From: Fibrobacter sp. UWB16
GTDB lineage: Bacteria > Fibrobacterota > Fibrobacteria > Fibrobacterales > Fibrobacteraceae
Direction: 5' to 3'
Assembly (NCBI RefSeq): GCF_900215325.1
Contig: NZ_OCMS01000002.1
Location: 496,001 to 560,000, forward strand
DNA length: 64,000 nucleotides
Position numbers and translations under genes: made by a program. The notes beneath the pieces were generated by a model, which did not search any database, was not told the DNA's origin, and saw nothing but the letters and a program-made list of their open reading frames with translations. Below, in pieces: positions 51,149 to 60,074 of this stretch (positions are counted from its first letter, which is position 1; each line of letters starts with the position of its first letter).

Positions 51149-52720
51149 ATGCCTGCATCATACAAAACCCCAGGCGTCTATCTCGTTGAGAAAGATGCTT
51201 TCCCGGGCTCGGTGGTGGAAGTTGCTACTGCTATTCCCGCATTTATCGGCTATACCGAAAAGGCGGAATACAATGGAAAGGACTTGACGAACAAGCCTTT
51301 CCGAATCACTTCCTTTGCTGAATACCTGAACATTTTCGGTGGCGCTCCCAGTGTGCGATTCACATATGCGGCTGAATCCGCATCTGCTGCTCCCGCAGAA
51401 GGCGAGGACGGTGCCGAAGCAAGTGCCGAAACGAAGTCCGAAGGCAAGGCTTCGCTTAAGGCAAAGACCATGTACCGTCTCTACGATTCCATGCGCATCT
51501 TCTTCCAGAATGGCGGTGCCGCTTGCTATATCTGCTCTGTTGGCGGTTATGACAAGAAGATCGAAAAGAAGCCGTTGTTCGAAGGTATTGCCCCGTTCGT
51601 GAAGGAACAGGAACCGACGATTATGCTCGTGCCGGATGCCGTTTCGCTTGGCGATGCTCAGGAATGCGCCGATATCCAGAATGAATTGCTTGCGCATTGC
51701 AACAAAATGCAGAACCGATTCACCATTCTCGATGTCTACGATGGCTTCAAGGAACCGCTGGAATGCATCAACACGTTCCGCGAAAAGGTGACGGATTTCC
51801 TCAAGTATGGTGCCGCTTACTATCCGTGGATCAATACGAGCGTTGTCGCTTCGAGTGAACTCTCGTTTGCAAATATCGAGCCGGAAGCCGAAGGCGAAGG
51901 TGCCTATGCGACGCTTGCACTTGACCTTGCAAAGTCCGTGGTTCCGAAGATTGAAAGCCTCGATATCTCGGACGATGATGCTAAAAAGTTGGAACTTACG
52001 CCGAAACAGAAGGAACTCGTCAGCTTCTTCAAGGCTTTGAGCAATTTTGATGTCAAGAAGGATCCGACGGATTTGCACAACACGCTTACGGTTGTCTGCC
52101 CGAAGTATGCCGCTATGATGAACACCATGAGCGAAATGCTCAACTTGATGCCGCCTTCTGCTGCAATGGCTGGTATCTATGCCCGCGTCGATAATAACGA
52201 AGGCGTGTGGAAGGCTCCGGCCAATGTCGGTATCAATGGCGTTGTCTCTCCGGCAGTGAACTTGACCAACGATGAACAGGAAGACTTGAACGTTCCGCTG
52301 AACGGTAAGGCCGTGAACGCAATCCGCTACTTTGTTGGCGATGGCATCAAGGTCTGGGGCGCTCGTACGCTTGATGGCAACAGCCTCGATTGGCGCTATG
52401 TGAACGTTCGCCGTACCATGATCATGCTCGAAGAATCAATCAAGCAGGCATCTAAGGCTTATGTGTTCGACGCTAACACGTCTACGACTTGGCTCACGAT
52501 GAAGAACATGATTGGCAACTTCCTCAATAGCGTTTGGAAGCGCGGCGGCCTTGCAGGCGCTACGCCGGAAGATGCTTACGAAGTGCATGTGGGTCTTGGC
52601 GATACTATGACTCCGGAAGATATTCTCGAAGGCATTTTGAGAGTGACCGTGAAGGTGGCTTTGATTCGCCCGGCAGAATTCATCGAACTCACATTCCAAC
52701 AGCAACAGCAGAAGTCGTAA
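51149..52720 (+). CDS. eCIS contractile sheath protein
   Basis: 523 residues, phage tail-sheath family. The N-terminus YKTPGVYLVEKDAFPGSVVEVATAIPAFIGY is the family signature; the C-terminus has NAIRYFVGDGIKVWGARTLDGN, DWRYVNVRRTMIMLEESIKQ and the final VALIRPAEFIELTFQQQQQKS, forming the conserved subunit-linking domain. A variable, acidic Ala/Glu-rich insertion occupies about residues 70-110. Subunits form the spring-like outer tube that contracts to drive the inner tube into target membranes. SD AGGAG is present. A single sheath gene here contrasts with the three of classical PVCs. Confidence 0.95.
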   Translation: MPASYKTPGVYLVEKDAFPGSVVEVATAIPAFIGYTEKAEYNGKDLTNKPFRITSFAEYLNIFGGAPSVRFTYAAESASAAPAEGEDGAEASAETKSEGKASLKAKTMYRLYDSMRIFFQNGGAACYICSVGGYDKKIEKKPLFEGIAPFVKEQEPTIMLVPDAVSLGDAQECADIQNELLAHCNKMQNRFTILDVYDGFKEPLECINTFREKVTDFLKYGAAYYPWINTSVVASSELSFANIEPEAEGEGAYATLALDLAKSVVPKIESLDISDDDAKKLELTPKQKELVSFFKALSNFDVKKDPTDLHNTLTVVCPKYAAMMNTMSEMLNLMPPSAAMAGIYARVDNNEGVWKAPANVGINGVVSPAVNLTNDEQEDLNVPLNGKAVNAIRYFVGDGIKVWGARTLDGNSLDWRYVNVRRTMIMLEESIKQASKAYVFDANTSTTWLTMKNMIGNFLNSVWKRGGLAGATPEDAYEVHVGLGDTMTPEDILEGILRVTVKVALIRPAEFIELTFQQQQQKS

Positions 52721-52736
52721 TAGGAGGTAAATCAAT

Positions 52737-53198
52737 ATGGCTGATGAAAATGGCGCAGCACAAAGTGCAAGTGTATGGCCCATGCCCAAATTCCACTTCA
52801 AGGTGATGTGGAATGATGTCCAGATGTCCTTTCAGGAAGTTTCTGGTCTTGATGCTCAGTCCGAAGAAATCAAGTATCGTTCGGGAGACAGTCCGATTTT
52901 CTCTCCGGTCAAGATGCCTGGCCTTGTCAAGTACAGCAATGTCACGATGAAGAAGGGCATTTTCAAGGGCGATAACAAGTTCTGGGACTGGTTCAAGAAA
53001 ATCAAGATGAATACCATTGAACGTACGACCGTTACGATTAGCCTCCTCGATGAAGGTGGCGCTGAAACGATGGTTTGGACGCTCAAGAACGCTTGGCCGA
53101 CCAAGGTGACGGGGACCGATCTCAAGTCCGAAGGCAACGAAGTTGCAATCGAAACGATTGAAATTGTCCACGAAGGCCTTGAAATCAAGAATGGCTAG
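52737..53198 (+). CDS. eCIS inner tube protein (gp19/Hcp-like)
   Basis: 153 residues of the phage T4 gp19-like family. The blocks FHFKVMWNDVQMSFQEVSGL, YRSGDSP, MPGLVKYSNVTMKKGIF and DWFKKIKMNTIERTTVTISL are typical. Rings stack to make the rigid tube that carries cargo. It follows the sheath gene by 16 bp behind TAGGAGG, an excellent SD that suits the high copy number required. Codon use is typical of the highly expressed neighbours. Confidence 0.93.
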   Translation: MADENGAAQSASVWPMPKFHFKVMWNDVQMSFQEVSGLDAQSEEIKYRSGDSPIFSPVKMPGLVKYSNVTMKKGIFKGDNKFWDWFKKIKMNTIERTTVTISLLDEGGAETMVWTLKNAWPTKVTGTDLKSEGNEVAIETIEIVHEGLEIKNG

Positions 53199-53208
53199 TA
53201 GGTAGAAT

Positions 53209-53670
53209 ATGGCGCCTCCTGATCCGATAGAATGGTCTATACCAGTTGCGTTTCACTTTTCTGTTACGATTGAAAAAAAATCGGTTTCCTTTAGCGATGT
53301 TAAAGGAATTGATTTTTCGCTGGAGACGATTCCTGTAAGTTCAGGAGGCGACAGTTTTACAAAGTATTATCTTCCGAAAGGAAAGAAATATAACGATTTG
53401 ATTTTATCTCGTGGAATCCTAAAAACGGGTGATGACTTTTTTAAATGGTGCAATGATACACTTAGCAGTCCGCCTAAAAAGGATTACATAAAACTGAAGA
53501 ATCTTCTGGTTGCTTTACTGGATGAAAGTGGTCAACCGATAAAAACTTGGATTTTTAAACAAGCTTATCCGGTACAGTGGTCTTTGAGTGATTTTGGTGC
53601 CATGAAAAATGAAGTCGTCGTAGAAACGGTCCATATAAGGTACAATTCTTTCTTTATTCAGCAGGGTTAG
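53209..53670 (+). CDS. Second, divergent eCIS tube protein (tube initiator type)
   Basis: 153 residues of the same gp19-like fold (FHFSVTIEKKSVSFSDVKGI, LPKGKKYNDLILSRGIL, FKWCNDTLSSPPKKDY), with weak identity to the main tube protein. PVC-like clusters carry a separate tube-initiator protein at this position, which connects baseplate and tube. It starts 10 bp after the main tube gene. Codon use changes to markedly more A/T, unlike the sheath and tube genes. Confidence 0.85.
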   Translation: MAPPDPIEWSIPVAFHFSVTIEKKSVSFSDVKGIDFSLETIPVSSGGDSFTKYYLPKGKKYNDLILSRGILKTGDDFFKWCNDTLSSPPKKDYIKLKNLLVALLDESGQPIKTWIFKQAYPVQWSLSDFGAMKNEVVVETVHIRYNSFFIQQG

Positions 53671-53671
53671 T

Positions 53672-53827
53672 ATGTCGCTTGAAATAAAAAATTTTGTAGT
53701 AAATATCCATGTGGCAGGCTCTTCTGAAGATAATAAGCAAGAAGACTTGGAAAATTTGCGTTCTGAAATATTGGATGAATGTCGAGAGATGATTAGTGAA
53801 TCTATTGAAAAGTCGAGAGAACGATAA
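53672..53827 (+). CDS. DUF5908-like eCIS micro-protein
   Basis: 51 residues, with a short N-terminal strand (MSLEIKNFVVNIHV) and an acidic helical C-terminus (EILDECREMISESIEKSRER). Size, position between second tube gene and LysM gene, and pattern fit the small DUF5908 proteins of Bacteroidetes phage-tail-like clusters. The ATG lies one base after the upstream TAG and the TAA is directly followed by ATG of the next gene. Role unknown, perhaps a small baseplate or assembly factor. Confidence 0.7.
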   Translation: MSLEIKNFVVNIHVAGSSEDNKQEDLENLRSEILDECREMISESIEKSRER

Positions 53828-54463
53828 ATGGGATTAGAAAAGCTTAAATTGAAATCAAGTGGCGGCGAATTCGCTGTCATGCTGAATCCAGAATCGTTTT
53901 TGCAAACGGATGGTATTAATTATTCTAGAACGAAACGTAAGAAAAATCTAAAATTCAATCAATATGAAAGAAAAGTAATTAAGATTCCAAAGATCATCTT
54001 GGATACGACGGGGGCTATTCCCAAAGATTTATGGCCTATGGATGGGACCATAGAGAAAATGGTGGAACAGCTAAGAAAGGTTGTTTACACATTTGATGGG
54101 AGTAAGCATGAACCTCCAATTGTAACGTTAAGTTGGGGCTCTTATGTGGGCAATGTTCGCCTGAATAAGATGACTTCGAAATACACCTTATTTGATGTTC
54201 ATGGCGCACCCCTCCGAGCTGAAATTGTCCTTGAGTTTTCCGAGTTCATGACGCTCAAAGAAATCGAGGCCAAACAGAATAAGCAATCTCCAGACCTAAC
54301 CCATATTATCGAAGTTAAATCGGGTGATACGCTCCCGAACCTTTGCAATAAAGTTTATAACGATCCGTCGTATTACATGCAAGTGGCCCGAATTAACGGG
54401 CTCTCCAGTTTTTGCCGCTTAAAGCCGGGGACGCGTCTTGTGTTCCCGCCACTTGTCGATTGA
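53828..54463 (+). CDS. eCIS LysM-containing baseplate protein (Pvc7-like)
   Basis: 211 residues: an N-terminal beta domain (about 1-135; LKLKSSGGEFAVMLNPESF, PIVTLSWGSYVGNVR) and a C-terminal LysM (about 155-207; HIIEVKSGDTLPNLCNKVYN, PGTRLVFPP). It belongs to the gp53/Pvc7 baseplate hub group, linking hub and tube. It starts immediately after the micro-protein stop, and the codon use is as AT-rich as in the two preceding genes. The VgrG-like gene follows after 9 bp. Confidence 0.88.
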   Translation: MGLEKLKLKSSGGEFAVMLNPESFLQTDGINYSRTKRKKNLKFNQYERKVIKIPKIILDTTGAIPKDLWPMDGTIEKMVEQLRKVVYTFDGSKHEPPIVTLSWGSYVGNVRLNKMTSKYTLFDVHGAPLRAEIVLEFSEFMTLKEIEAKQNKQSPDLTHIIEVKSGDTLPNLCNKVYNDPSYYMQVARINGLSSFCRLKPGTRLVFPPLVD

Positions 54464-54472
54464 GGTGTTTGA

Positions 54473-56263
54473 ATGTCAAGTAAGTCGCCCATATTTAAAG
54501 ATGAAGGCCCGTTAGAATGTGTCATTCTGGGGAACGGAAATGCTCTCTCGTCTGTTCTCCCGATTGTTTCTGTCGACGTTTATTACGGCATCAACACGAT
54601 CCCGAAGGCTGTTGTCGTGATTGAAGATGGCGAAATGAGTAATGGCAAGTTCCCGCTGAGCGATGGTTCTGATTTGGAGCCCGGTTCAGAGGTGACGATT
54701 AAAGCCGGCTATGCTACAAACTCTTCGCCGATTTTCAAGGGCGTGGTCGTTCGCCATGGCGTTTCGATTTCTAAGCGTGGGCGTAGTTGCGTTAAAATCG
54801 AGTGTCGCGACAAGGCGATTGCAATGACATGCGCTCGCAAGAATGCGAATTATCTCGAAAAGACCGATGATGCCATCGTCAAGAAGTTGGCTGGCGATTA
54901 TGGTGTTTCGATAAAGTCTAGCATGGGCGGCGAAGCGCATAAAGAAATTTTGCAGTATTACTGCACCGATTGGGACTTTATCATGACTCGTGCCGAGGCC
55001 AATGGCTGCTGGCTCATTGCCGATGACAAGGGAATGTCCATCGAAAAAATTGCTGCCAAGGGTGGTGCCGATGTGGAACTCACTTGGGGCACGGATATTA
55101 TCGAGTTTAAGGCCGAGGCAAATGCGCTTTTCCAAGTCAAGAATGTCGAGGCGAAATCTTGGGACATTACAAAGCAACAGGTTATTTCTGGAAAGTCTGG
55201 CATGAAATCGCTTGGCGGCCAGACAAATCTTGCTAATAGCAAACTTCAGGGCGTCTTGAAAGTATCATCGAACACGTTGCAGAGCAATTCTCAAGTTTCT
55301 AAGGGAATGCTTACATCTTGGGCCGAAGCGGAACAGCTGAAAAATGAACTTTCGAGAATTTGCGGCTCTGTTGTTTGCCTGGGTTCAACAACGGCGAAAC
55401 TCGGCGGGCTTGTGGGCCTAAAGAATGTGGGCGACCGCTTTAAGGGCGGAGCGCTTGTTTCTGGAATCCATCATCACATTTGCGATGGCTTGTGGACTAC
55501 GGAATTTACGTTTGGTATGCCCAAGGAGTGGTTCTCGGAAAAGTTTGAAGTCTCTTCGCCGATTGCATCTGGAATCAACTGCGGCGTACATGGGCTCATG
55601 ACGGGTGTCGTGATGCAGATTCACGAAGATCCGGAAAAACTGAATCGCGTCAAGGTGAAAATCCCGCTGATGCAGAACGAAAAAGAAGATGTCTGGGCGC
55701 GTCTCGGTGGCGTTTACGCATCGAATAAGTTTGGTTGCCTGTTCTTCCCGGAAGTGGGTGACGAGGTGATTCTCGGATTCTTTGGCGGTGACCCGTCGAG
55801 TCCGGTAATTCTCGGGAGTCTTTATAGCGGCAAGCATGCAACTCCGCAGGCGCTTGAACAAAAGAATAACATCAAGCAGATTCTGACGCGCGAAAAACTG
55901 AGCGTCGAATTCAATGAAGAAAAGAAGTCCATCACGGTGACGACTCCGGGCAAGCGCAAGTTTGTGTTGGATGATGATGGCAAAAAGATCACGGTCGAAG
56001 ACCCATCGGGCAACAAGCTCGAAATGTCTGATAGCGGCATCAAGGTAGAATCGAAAAAGGATATTTGCTTTGATACCAAGGGCAAGTTCAACGTCTCGGC
56101 TGTGGGCGGAATCGCCTTGAGTTCAAAGGGTGACCTTAAAGGAGAGGGGATGAACGTGGAATTTAATGGAAAGGTGGGATTCACCGGTAAAGGGAGTGCC
56201 AAGGCCGAAGTTTCTGCTTCAGGGCAGACGGTCATCAAGGGCGCTATGGTGATGATCAACTAG
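54473..56263 (+). CDS. eCIS VgrG-like central spike/hub protein (Pvc8-like)
   Basis: 596 residues with gp27-like hub (about 1-360; YCTDWDFIMTRAEANGCWLI) and gp5-like OB-fold (about 375-480; GVVMQIHEDPEKLNRVKVKI, VWARLGGVYASNKFGCLFFP, GDEVILGFFGGDPSSPVILG), then a beta-helical needle of short repeats (NKLEMSDSGIKVESKKDICF). It forms the central hub and spike. No fused effector domain is present. It is directly followed by the PAAR gene after 8 bp, as expected for a tip complex. Confidence 0.93.
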   Translation: MSSKSPIFKDEGPLECVILGNGNALSSVLPIVSVDVYYGINTIPKAVVVIEDGEMSNGKFPLSDGSDLEPGSEVTIKAGYATNSSPIFKGVVVRHGVSISKRGRSCVKIECRDKAIAMTCARKNANYLEKTDDAIVKKLAGDYGVSIKSSMGGEAHKEILQYYCTDWDFIMTRAEANGCWLIADDKGMSIEKIAAKGGADVELTWGTDIIEFKAEANALFQVKNVEAKSWDITKQQVISGKSGMKSLGGQTNLANSKLQGVLKVSSNTLQSNSQVSKGMLTSWAEAEQLKNELSRICGSVVCLGSTTAKLGGLVGLKNVGDRFKGGALVSGIHHHICDGLWTTEFTFGMPKEWFSEKFEVSSPIASGINCGVHGLMTGVVMQIHEDPEKLNRVKVKIPLMQNEKEDVWARLGGVYASNKFGCLFFPEVGDEVILGFFGGDPSSPVILGSLYSGKHATPQALEQKNNIKQILTREKLSVEFNEEKKSITVTTPGKRKFVLDDDGKKITVEDPSGNKLEMSDSGIKVESKKDICFDTKGKFNVSAVGGIALSSKGDLKGEGMNVEFNGKVGFTGKGSAKAEVSASGQTVIKGAMVMIN

Positions 56264-56271
56264 GAGTTTTT

Positions 56272-56574
56272 ATGCCGTGTGCTGCAAGACTTACTGATAT
56301 GCATACATGCCCCATGCAGACTCCTGCATGGCCATCGCCCATCCCACATGTGGGTGGCCCCGTTGTGGGGCCGGGCGCGCCGACGGTTTTGATTGGCGGG
56401 CTGCCTGCTGCTGTGATGGGGGATTCTTGCGTATGCGTTGGCCCTCCGGATTCCATTATTAAAGGATCTGCAACGGTCATGATTTGCGGAAAACCGGCGG
56501 CGCGCATGGGCGATTCTACAGCTCATGGCGGCTCGATTGTTTTGGGATGCCCGACGGTGATGATTGGAGGCTAG
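56272..56574 (+). CDS. eCIS PAAR-domain spike tip protein (Pvc10-like)
   Basis: 100 residues, PAAR-like: AARLTDMHTCPMQTP, PVVGPGAPTVLIGGLPAAVM, VGPPDSIIKGSATVMICGKP and STAHGGSIVLGCPTVMIGG. The Gly/Pro-rich strands and His/Cys residues suit the metal-bound sharp tip. No extension, so no tip-fused effector. The SD for the next gene (GGAGG, 56566-56570) lies within the last codons of this one. Confidence 0.93.
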   Translation: MPCAARLTDMHTCPMQTPAWPSPIPHVGGPVVGPGAPTVLIGGLPAAVMGDSCVCVGPPDSIIKGSATVMICGKPAARMGDSTAHGGSIVLGCPTVMIGG

Positions 56575-56575
56575 C

Positions 56576-56983
56576 GTGCTGGATGCTTCTTTTTTAGGTC
56601 GCGGTTGGTCGTTTCCGGTCTCTTTTTCGAAATCTGGACATGCCAAAATGTCGGAGCACGAAGATGATATTGAAGAAAGCTTGCGCATTCTTTTGAATAC
56701 GTACCCTGGCGAGCGCACAATGCAGCCGGAATTTGGCTCGCGTTTGCGGGATTATTGCTTTGAAGCGTATTCGTTGAGGACAGAAACTCTTATCAAGGAC
56801 GAAATTAGCAAGTCGATTCTGCTAAATGAGCCCCGTGTAGATGTTGAGGATATTGTCGTTGAACAGACCGATGCTGTGGGCGTTCTTAGAATCAACATCG
56901 TCTATGTTGTACGCTCGACGAACAGCCGAAGGAATCTAGTGTTCCCGTTCTACTTGAATGAAGCGACGGATGCAAGTGTATAG
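56576..56983 (+). CDS. eCIS baseplate protein, gp25/GPW family (Pvc9-like)
   Basis: 135 residues with the gp25 layout: LGRGWSFPVSF at the N-terminus and EESLRILLNTYPGERTMQPEFGSRLRDY, the family core. It forms part of the baseplate wedge that starts sheath polymerisation. The start is GTG 56576, five bases after GGAGG and one base after the PAAR stop; an in-frame TTG at 56564 would add four residues and remove the SD spacing. The next gene starts 16 bp downstream. Confidence 0.93.
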   Translation: MLDASFLGRGWSFPVSFSKSGHAKMSEHEDDIEESLRILLNTYPGERTMQPEFGSRLRDYCFEAYSLRTETLIKDEISKSILLNEPRVDVEDIVVEQTDAVGVLRINIVYVVRSTNSRRNLVFPFYLNEATDASV

Positions 56984-56999
56984 GTAATCGAATAGTTTT

Positions 57000-59900
57000 A
57001 TGGCGGATAAGTTTCAGATTCAAGATGGATTGAGCCAACGCGCTCGCGAGTTCCCGGAACTTGCGACGGGCTTTTTTGCTGTAGATTCCATGTCTACAGA
57101 ATCCATTTTGTATTTGATGAAAGAGTATGCCAGAGAACACGGCAAGCCGCATTTCTTCGATGATATAAATTTATCGAAAGTTGTGGCGATGATGGAGGGC
57201 GAAGCCGACGGAAAAACCGACCCGGCTGCCGCTTTGTATGCGGTTTGCGCAAAGCTCATGGGACATGTTCAGCAATCGCTCAACACATTCCCTGATAAAC
57301 GCATTGATTTTTATTACCGCAAAATCCTCAAGCAAGAAAATCGCGAAGCCGAAGGCGACCGCGCTTTTGTCACTGTAGATGTCGATAATGATGATGTCTC
57401 GTATGTGCTCCCCAAGGGGACCCGCTTTAGCGCTGGCGAAAATAGCAAGGGCGAAAATATTGAGTTTGAATCCGTCTGTGATTCTCCGATTAACAATGTA
57501 AAGGTTGCTAAAATCTTGACGGTCTCGTGCGTGAAGGGTTACCCGATTGCACAGGCCGAAATCCCGGTGTACACGCCTAAGGATGCAAGTGAACAGAAGA
57601 TGCAACCGTATCCTTTGTTTGGACTGACGCGTTCGAATGAAGTGCCTGAAGGAACGGTTTTCTCGCAAGTGGGGCTTTGCGTTTCTAATCGCATTTTTTA
57701 TATGTCGAGTGGCGTGCGAAACGTCAAATTGAATTTTGTATTTGCACGTGAATCCTTGCGCCGTACGGTGGCTGATGTAGACTACGGCTCGGCGAGCGAA
57801 TTCTCGGCGGCGTTCATGAACGCGTTCAAGATCTCGCTTACTACGGAAAGCGGCTGGATTGACATTGAAGATTATAAAATCGGTTGCAATATTCTGAATT
57901 CGGAATGCCCTGAAAATGAACTGTCGCTTGAATTTACGCTGAAAGATACGGATCCTGCGATTGTCAATTACGATCCGATAATTCACGGTGAACGCTACCG
58001 TTCGAAAAATCCGGTGCTTCGGCTTTTAGTCTCTCCTCGCAAGTCGCGTACGCTTTGGTTTGCTTTGATGAGGATGCATTTACAGAGCGTACGCATTGCG
58101 GTTGATGTCTCGAAATGCCGCGATATTGCGGTCTCGAATGAATATGGCCCTGCCTCTACATTGCTGCCTGTGCAGCTGTTTGGCGCTGTTCCGAGCGTTG
58201 GGAGTTCGTTCATTGTGGGCTGCAAGGAAATTTGTGGCAAAAAACTGAACTCGTTTGATGTTCGGGGCAAGTGGTGCGGCCTCCCGAACTGTAAAGATTT
58301 TTCGGAATGGTATTCGCAATACGATAACCCTCCGAAAACGTCTGATTTTACGGTTTCGTTGAGCGGCCTTTATGGCGGCAATTGGCTCCCGTCCGATGAA
58401 AATAGCGTGACAAGCTCGCTGTTTAATGCGATGAACGCTGATTTCAAAATGTCGTTCAATAGCATTGTCTGTTCGCGAACAAGCGAAATGATTCCTGAAG
58501 ATGAAAACTTCATGTATTCGCCGATGATGAAGGATGGGTTCTTCAAGATGAAACTCATTGCGCCATCCAAGGCGTTTATGCACCAGGAAATGTCGCGTGC
58601 GGTCTGCAATTCGTTCTTGACGCAGATTCTCAAGAAAAAGAGCGCCGATGAAATGCCGAATCAGCCGTACACGCCGAGCATCGAAGACTTGTACGTGAAT
58701 TACACATCGTTTGCCGAAGTGGCGCTTTCGACGAATGATGCGCAGAATTCCGATAGCATTTTGTTTGTGCATCCGTATGGCTTTAGCGCAAAAGAACCGT
58801 ATTTTGTGCATAACGGCGAACTTTTCTTAGGACTCCAATTTGCGGGGAAACCGAAAAAAGTAAATCTCTATTTTGTACTCAATCGTGACTCGGCGGCGCG
58901 TGGCCTTGAAAAGGGAATGTGCAATTGGTCTTACATGGGACCGCTTGGCTGGAAGATTTTGCCCGATGAAAATCGATTGGCCGATACGACATCGCATTTT
59001 ACATCATCAGGCATTGTAACGCTTGATTTGCCGAGCGATATTTCGAGCGAAACGGAATTGATGCCGAGTGGCTATTACTGGATTCGCATAAGCCCGAAGG
59101 GCGATTTTTGGCGCGAGTGCTCAAGACTTTTGACGGTCTTTACGCAGTCGCTCGAAGTTAAGCGCGTTTGTGGTTTTGAAGATGGCCTTATTCAAGACCA
59201 TTGCAAACCGAAATGCATCAAGGAACTCACGAAGAGCGTTGCCGGAATTTCGAGCGTTTACCAGTTCGAAGAATCGTTTGGCGGCAAGGTGCGCGAAACC
59301 GATAACAAGATGCGTATGCGTGTGGCAGAGTATTTGTACCACAGGAATCGTGGCGTTTGCACGGAAGATTACGAGCGGTTGATTCTCGAACATTTCCCCG
59401 AAGTGCTTAAGGTCAAGTGTTTTCCGCATGTGCGCATTGATGAATCTACGGGCCGTTATGATTGCGCTTGCCCGGGCCACTTGCTTGTCGTGCCGGTTTC
59501 GCCGATGTTCTGCGATGGAACATTCCAGTGGGACCCGTGCGTGAGCGGCTCGGTGCTTTTGAATATCCGAGATTACTTGCAAAGTAAAGTCTCTCGCATT
59601 GCAAAAGTGCAGGTGGTGAACCCGTTCTTCGATAAGTTGCAAGTCCGTTGCAATGTCAAACTAAAGCATCGCGAAAACGAAGGTGAAATCCTTTTGGACT
59701 TGAACGAAAAAATCAATCGCTATTTGTCGCCGTGGTTCCCGCAGGTGGGCGGAATTACTAAGCATTTTGGCTGGAAACTCGATAAAATGGAACTCAAGTC
59801 CTATATCGAAAGCCTTGATTACGTGGATCAGGTGATGGACGATTTCACCATCATGAAAATTGCTTCTACGGACGAACAAAGATTCTTGGTGAATTTATTT

Positions 59901-60074
59901 GAGCAGTCTGAAGAGCGCTTGTTGCATGGCTCATTCCCATGGAGTATTGCGGTGCCAATGCGCAAGCACTTCATCAACGATATTGATTCTGCGAATAATT
60001 TGGGTTCACGCCGTGTCAACAACGGATATGGTGGCCTTGAAATTGGTCAAACATTTATCATAAGGAGAAAATGA
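57000..60074 (+). CDS. eCIS large baseplate wedge protein (Pvc11-like, gpJ/gp6 type)
   Basis: 1024 residues, the largest eCIS gene here. The N-terminal part (about 90-200; LPKGTRFSAGENSKGENIEF) and C-terminal EDYERLILEHFPEVLKVKCF, DNKMRMRVAEYLYHRNRGVC and VQVVNPFFDKLQVRCNVKLK match baseplate-J/Pvc11 type proteins. A long middle region (about 250-700) is variable. Together with the other wedge protein it surrounds the hub. Its TGA overlaps the next SD region, and the ATG of the next gene (60074) shares the last base of this stop. Confidence 0.85.
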   Translation: MADKFQIQDGLSQRAREFPELATGFFAVDSMSTESILYLMKEYAREHGKPHFFDDINLSKVVAMMEGEADGKTDPAAALYAVCAKLMGHVQQSLNTFPDKRIDFYYRKILKQENREAEGDRAFVTVDVDNDDVSYVLPKGTRFSAGENSKGENIEFESVCDSPINNVKVAKILTVSCVKGYPIAQAEIPVYTPKDASEQKMQPYPLFGLTRSNEVPEGTVFSQVGLCVSNRIFYMSSGVRNVKLNFVFARESLRRTVADVDYGSASEFSAAFMNAFKISLTTESGWIDIEDYKIGCNILNSECPENELSLEFTLKDTDPAIVNYDPIIHGERYRSKNPVLRLLVSPRKSRTLWFALMRMHLQSVRIAVDVSKCRDIAVSNEYGPASTLLPVQLFGAVPSVGSSFIVGCKEICGKKLNSFDVRGKWCGLPNCKDFSEWYSQYDNPPKTSDFTVSLSGLYGGNWLPSDENSVTSSLFNAMNADFKMSFNSIVCSRTSEMIPEDENFMYSPMMKDGFFKMKLIAPSKAFMHQEMSRAVCNSFLTQILKKKSADEMPNQPYTPSIEDLYVNYTSFAEVALSTNDAQNSDSILFVHPYGFSAKEPYFVHNGELFLGLQFAGKPKKVNLYFVLNRDSAARGLEKGMCNWSYMGPLGWKILPDENRLADTTSHFTSSGIVTLDLPSDISSETELMPSGYYWIRISPKGDFWRECSRLLTVFTQSLEVKRVCGFEDGLIQDHCKPKCIKELTKSVAGISSVYQFEESFGGKVRETDNKMRMRVAEYLYHRNRGVCTEDYERLILEHFPEVLKVKCFPHVRIDESTGRYDCACPGHLLVVPVSPMFCDGTFQWDPCVSGSVLLNIRDYLQSKVSRIAKVQVVNPFFDKLQVRCNVKLKHRENEGEILLDLNEKINRYLSPWFPQVGGITKHFGWKLDKMELKSYIESLDYVDQVMDDFTIMKIASTDEQRFLVNLFEQSEERLLHGSFPWSIAVPMRKHFINDIDSANNLGSRRVNNGYGGLEIGQTFIIRRK

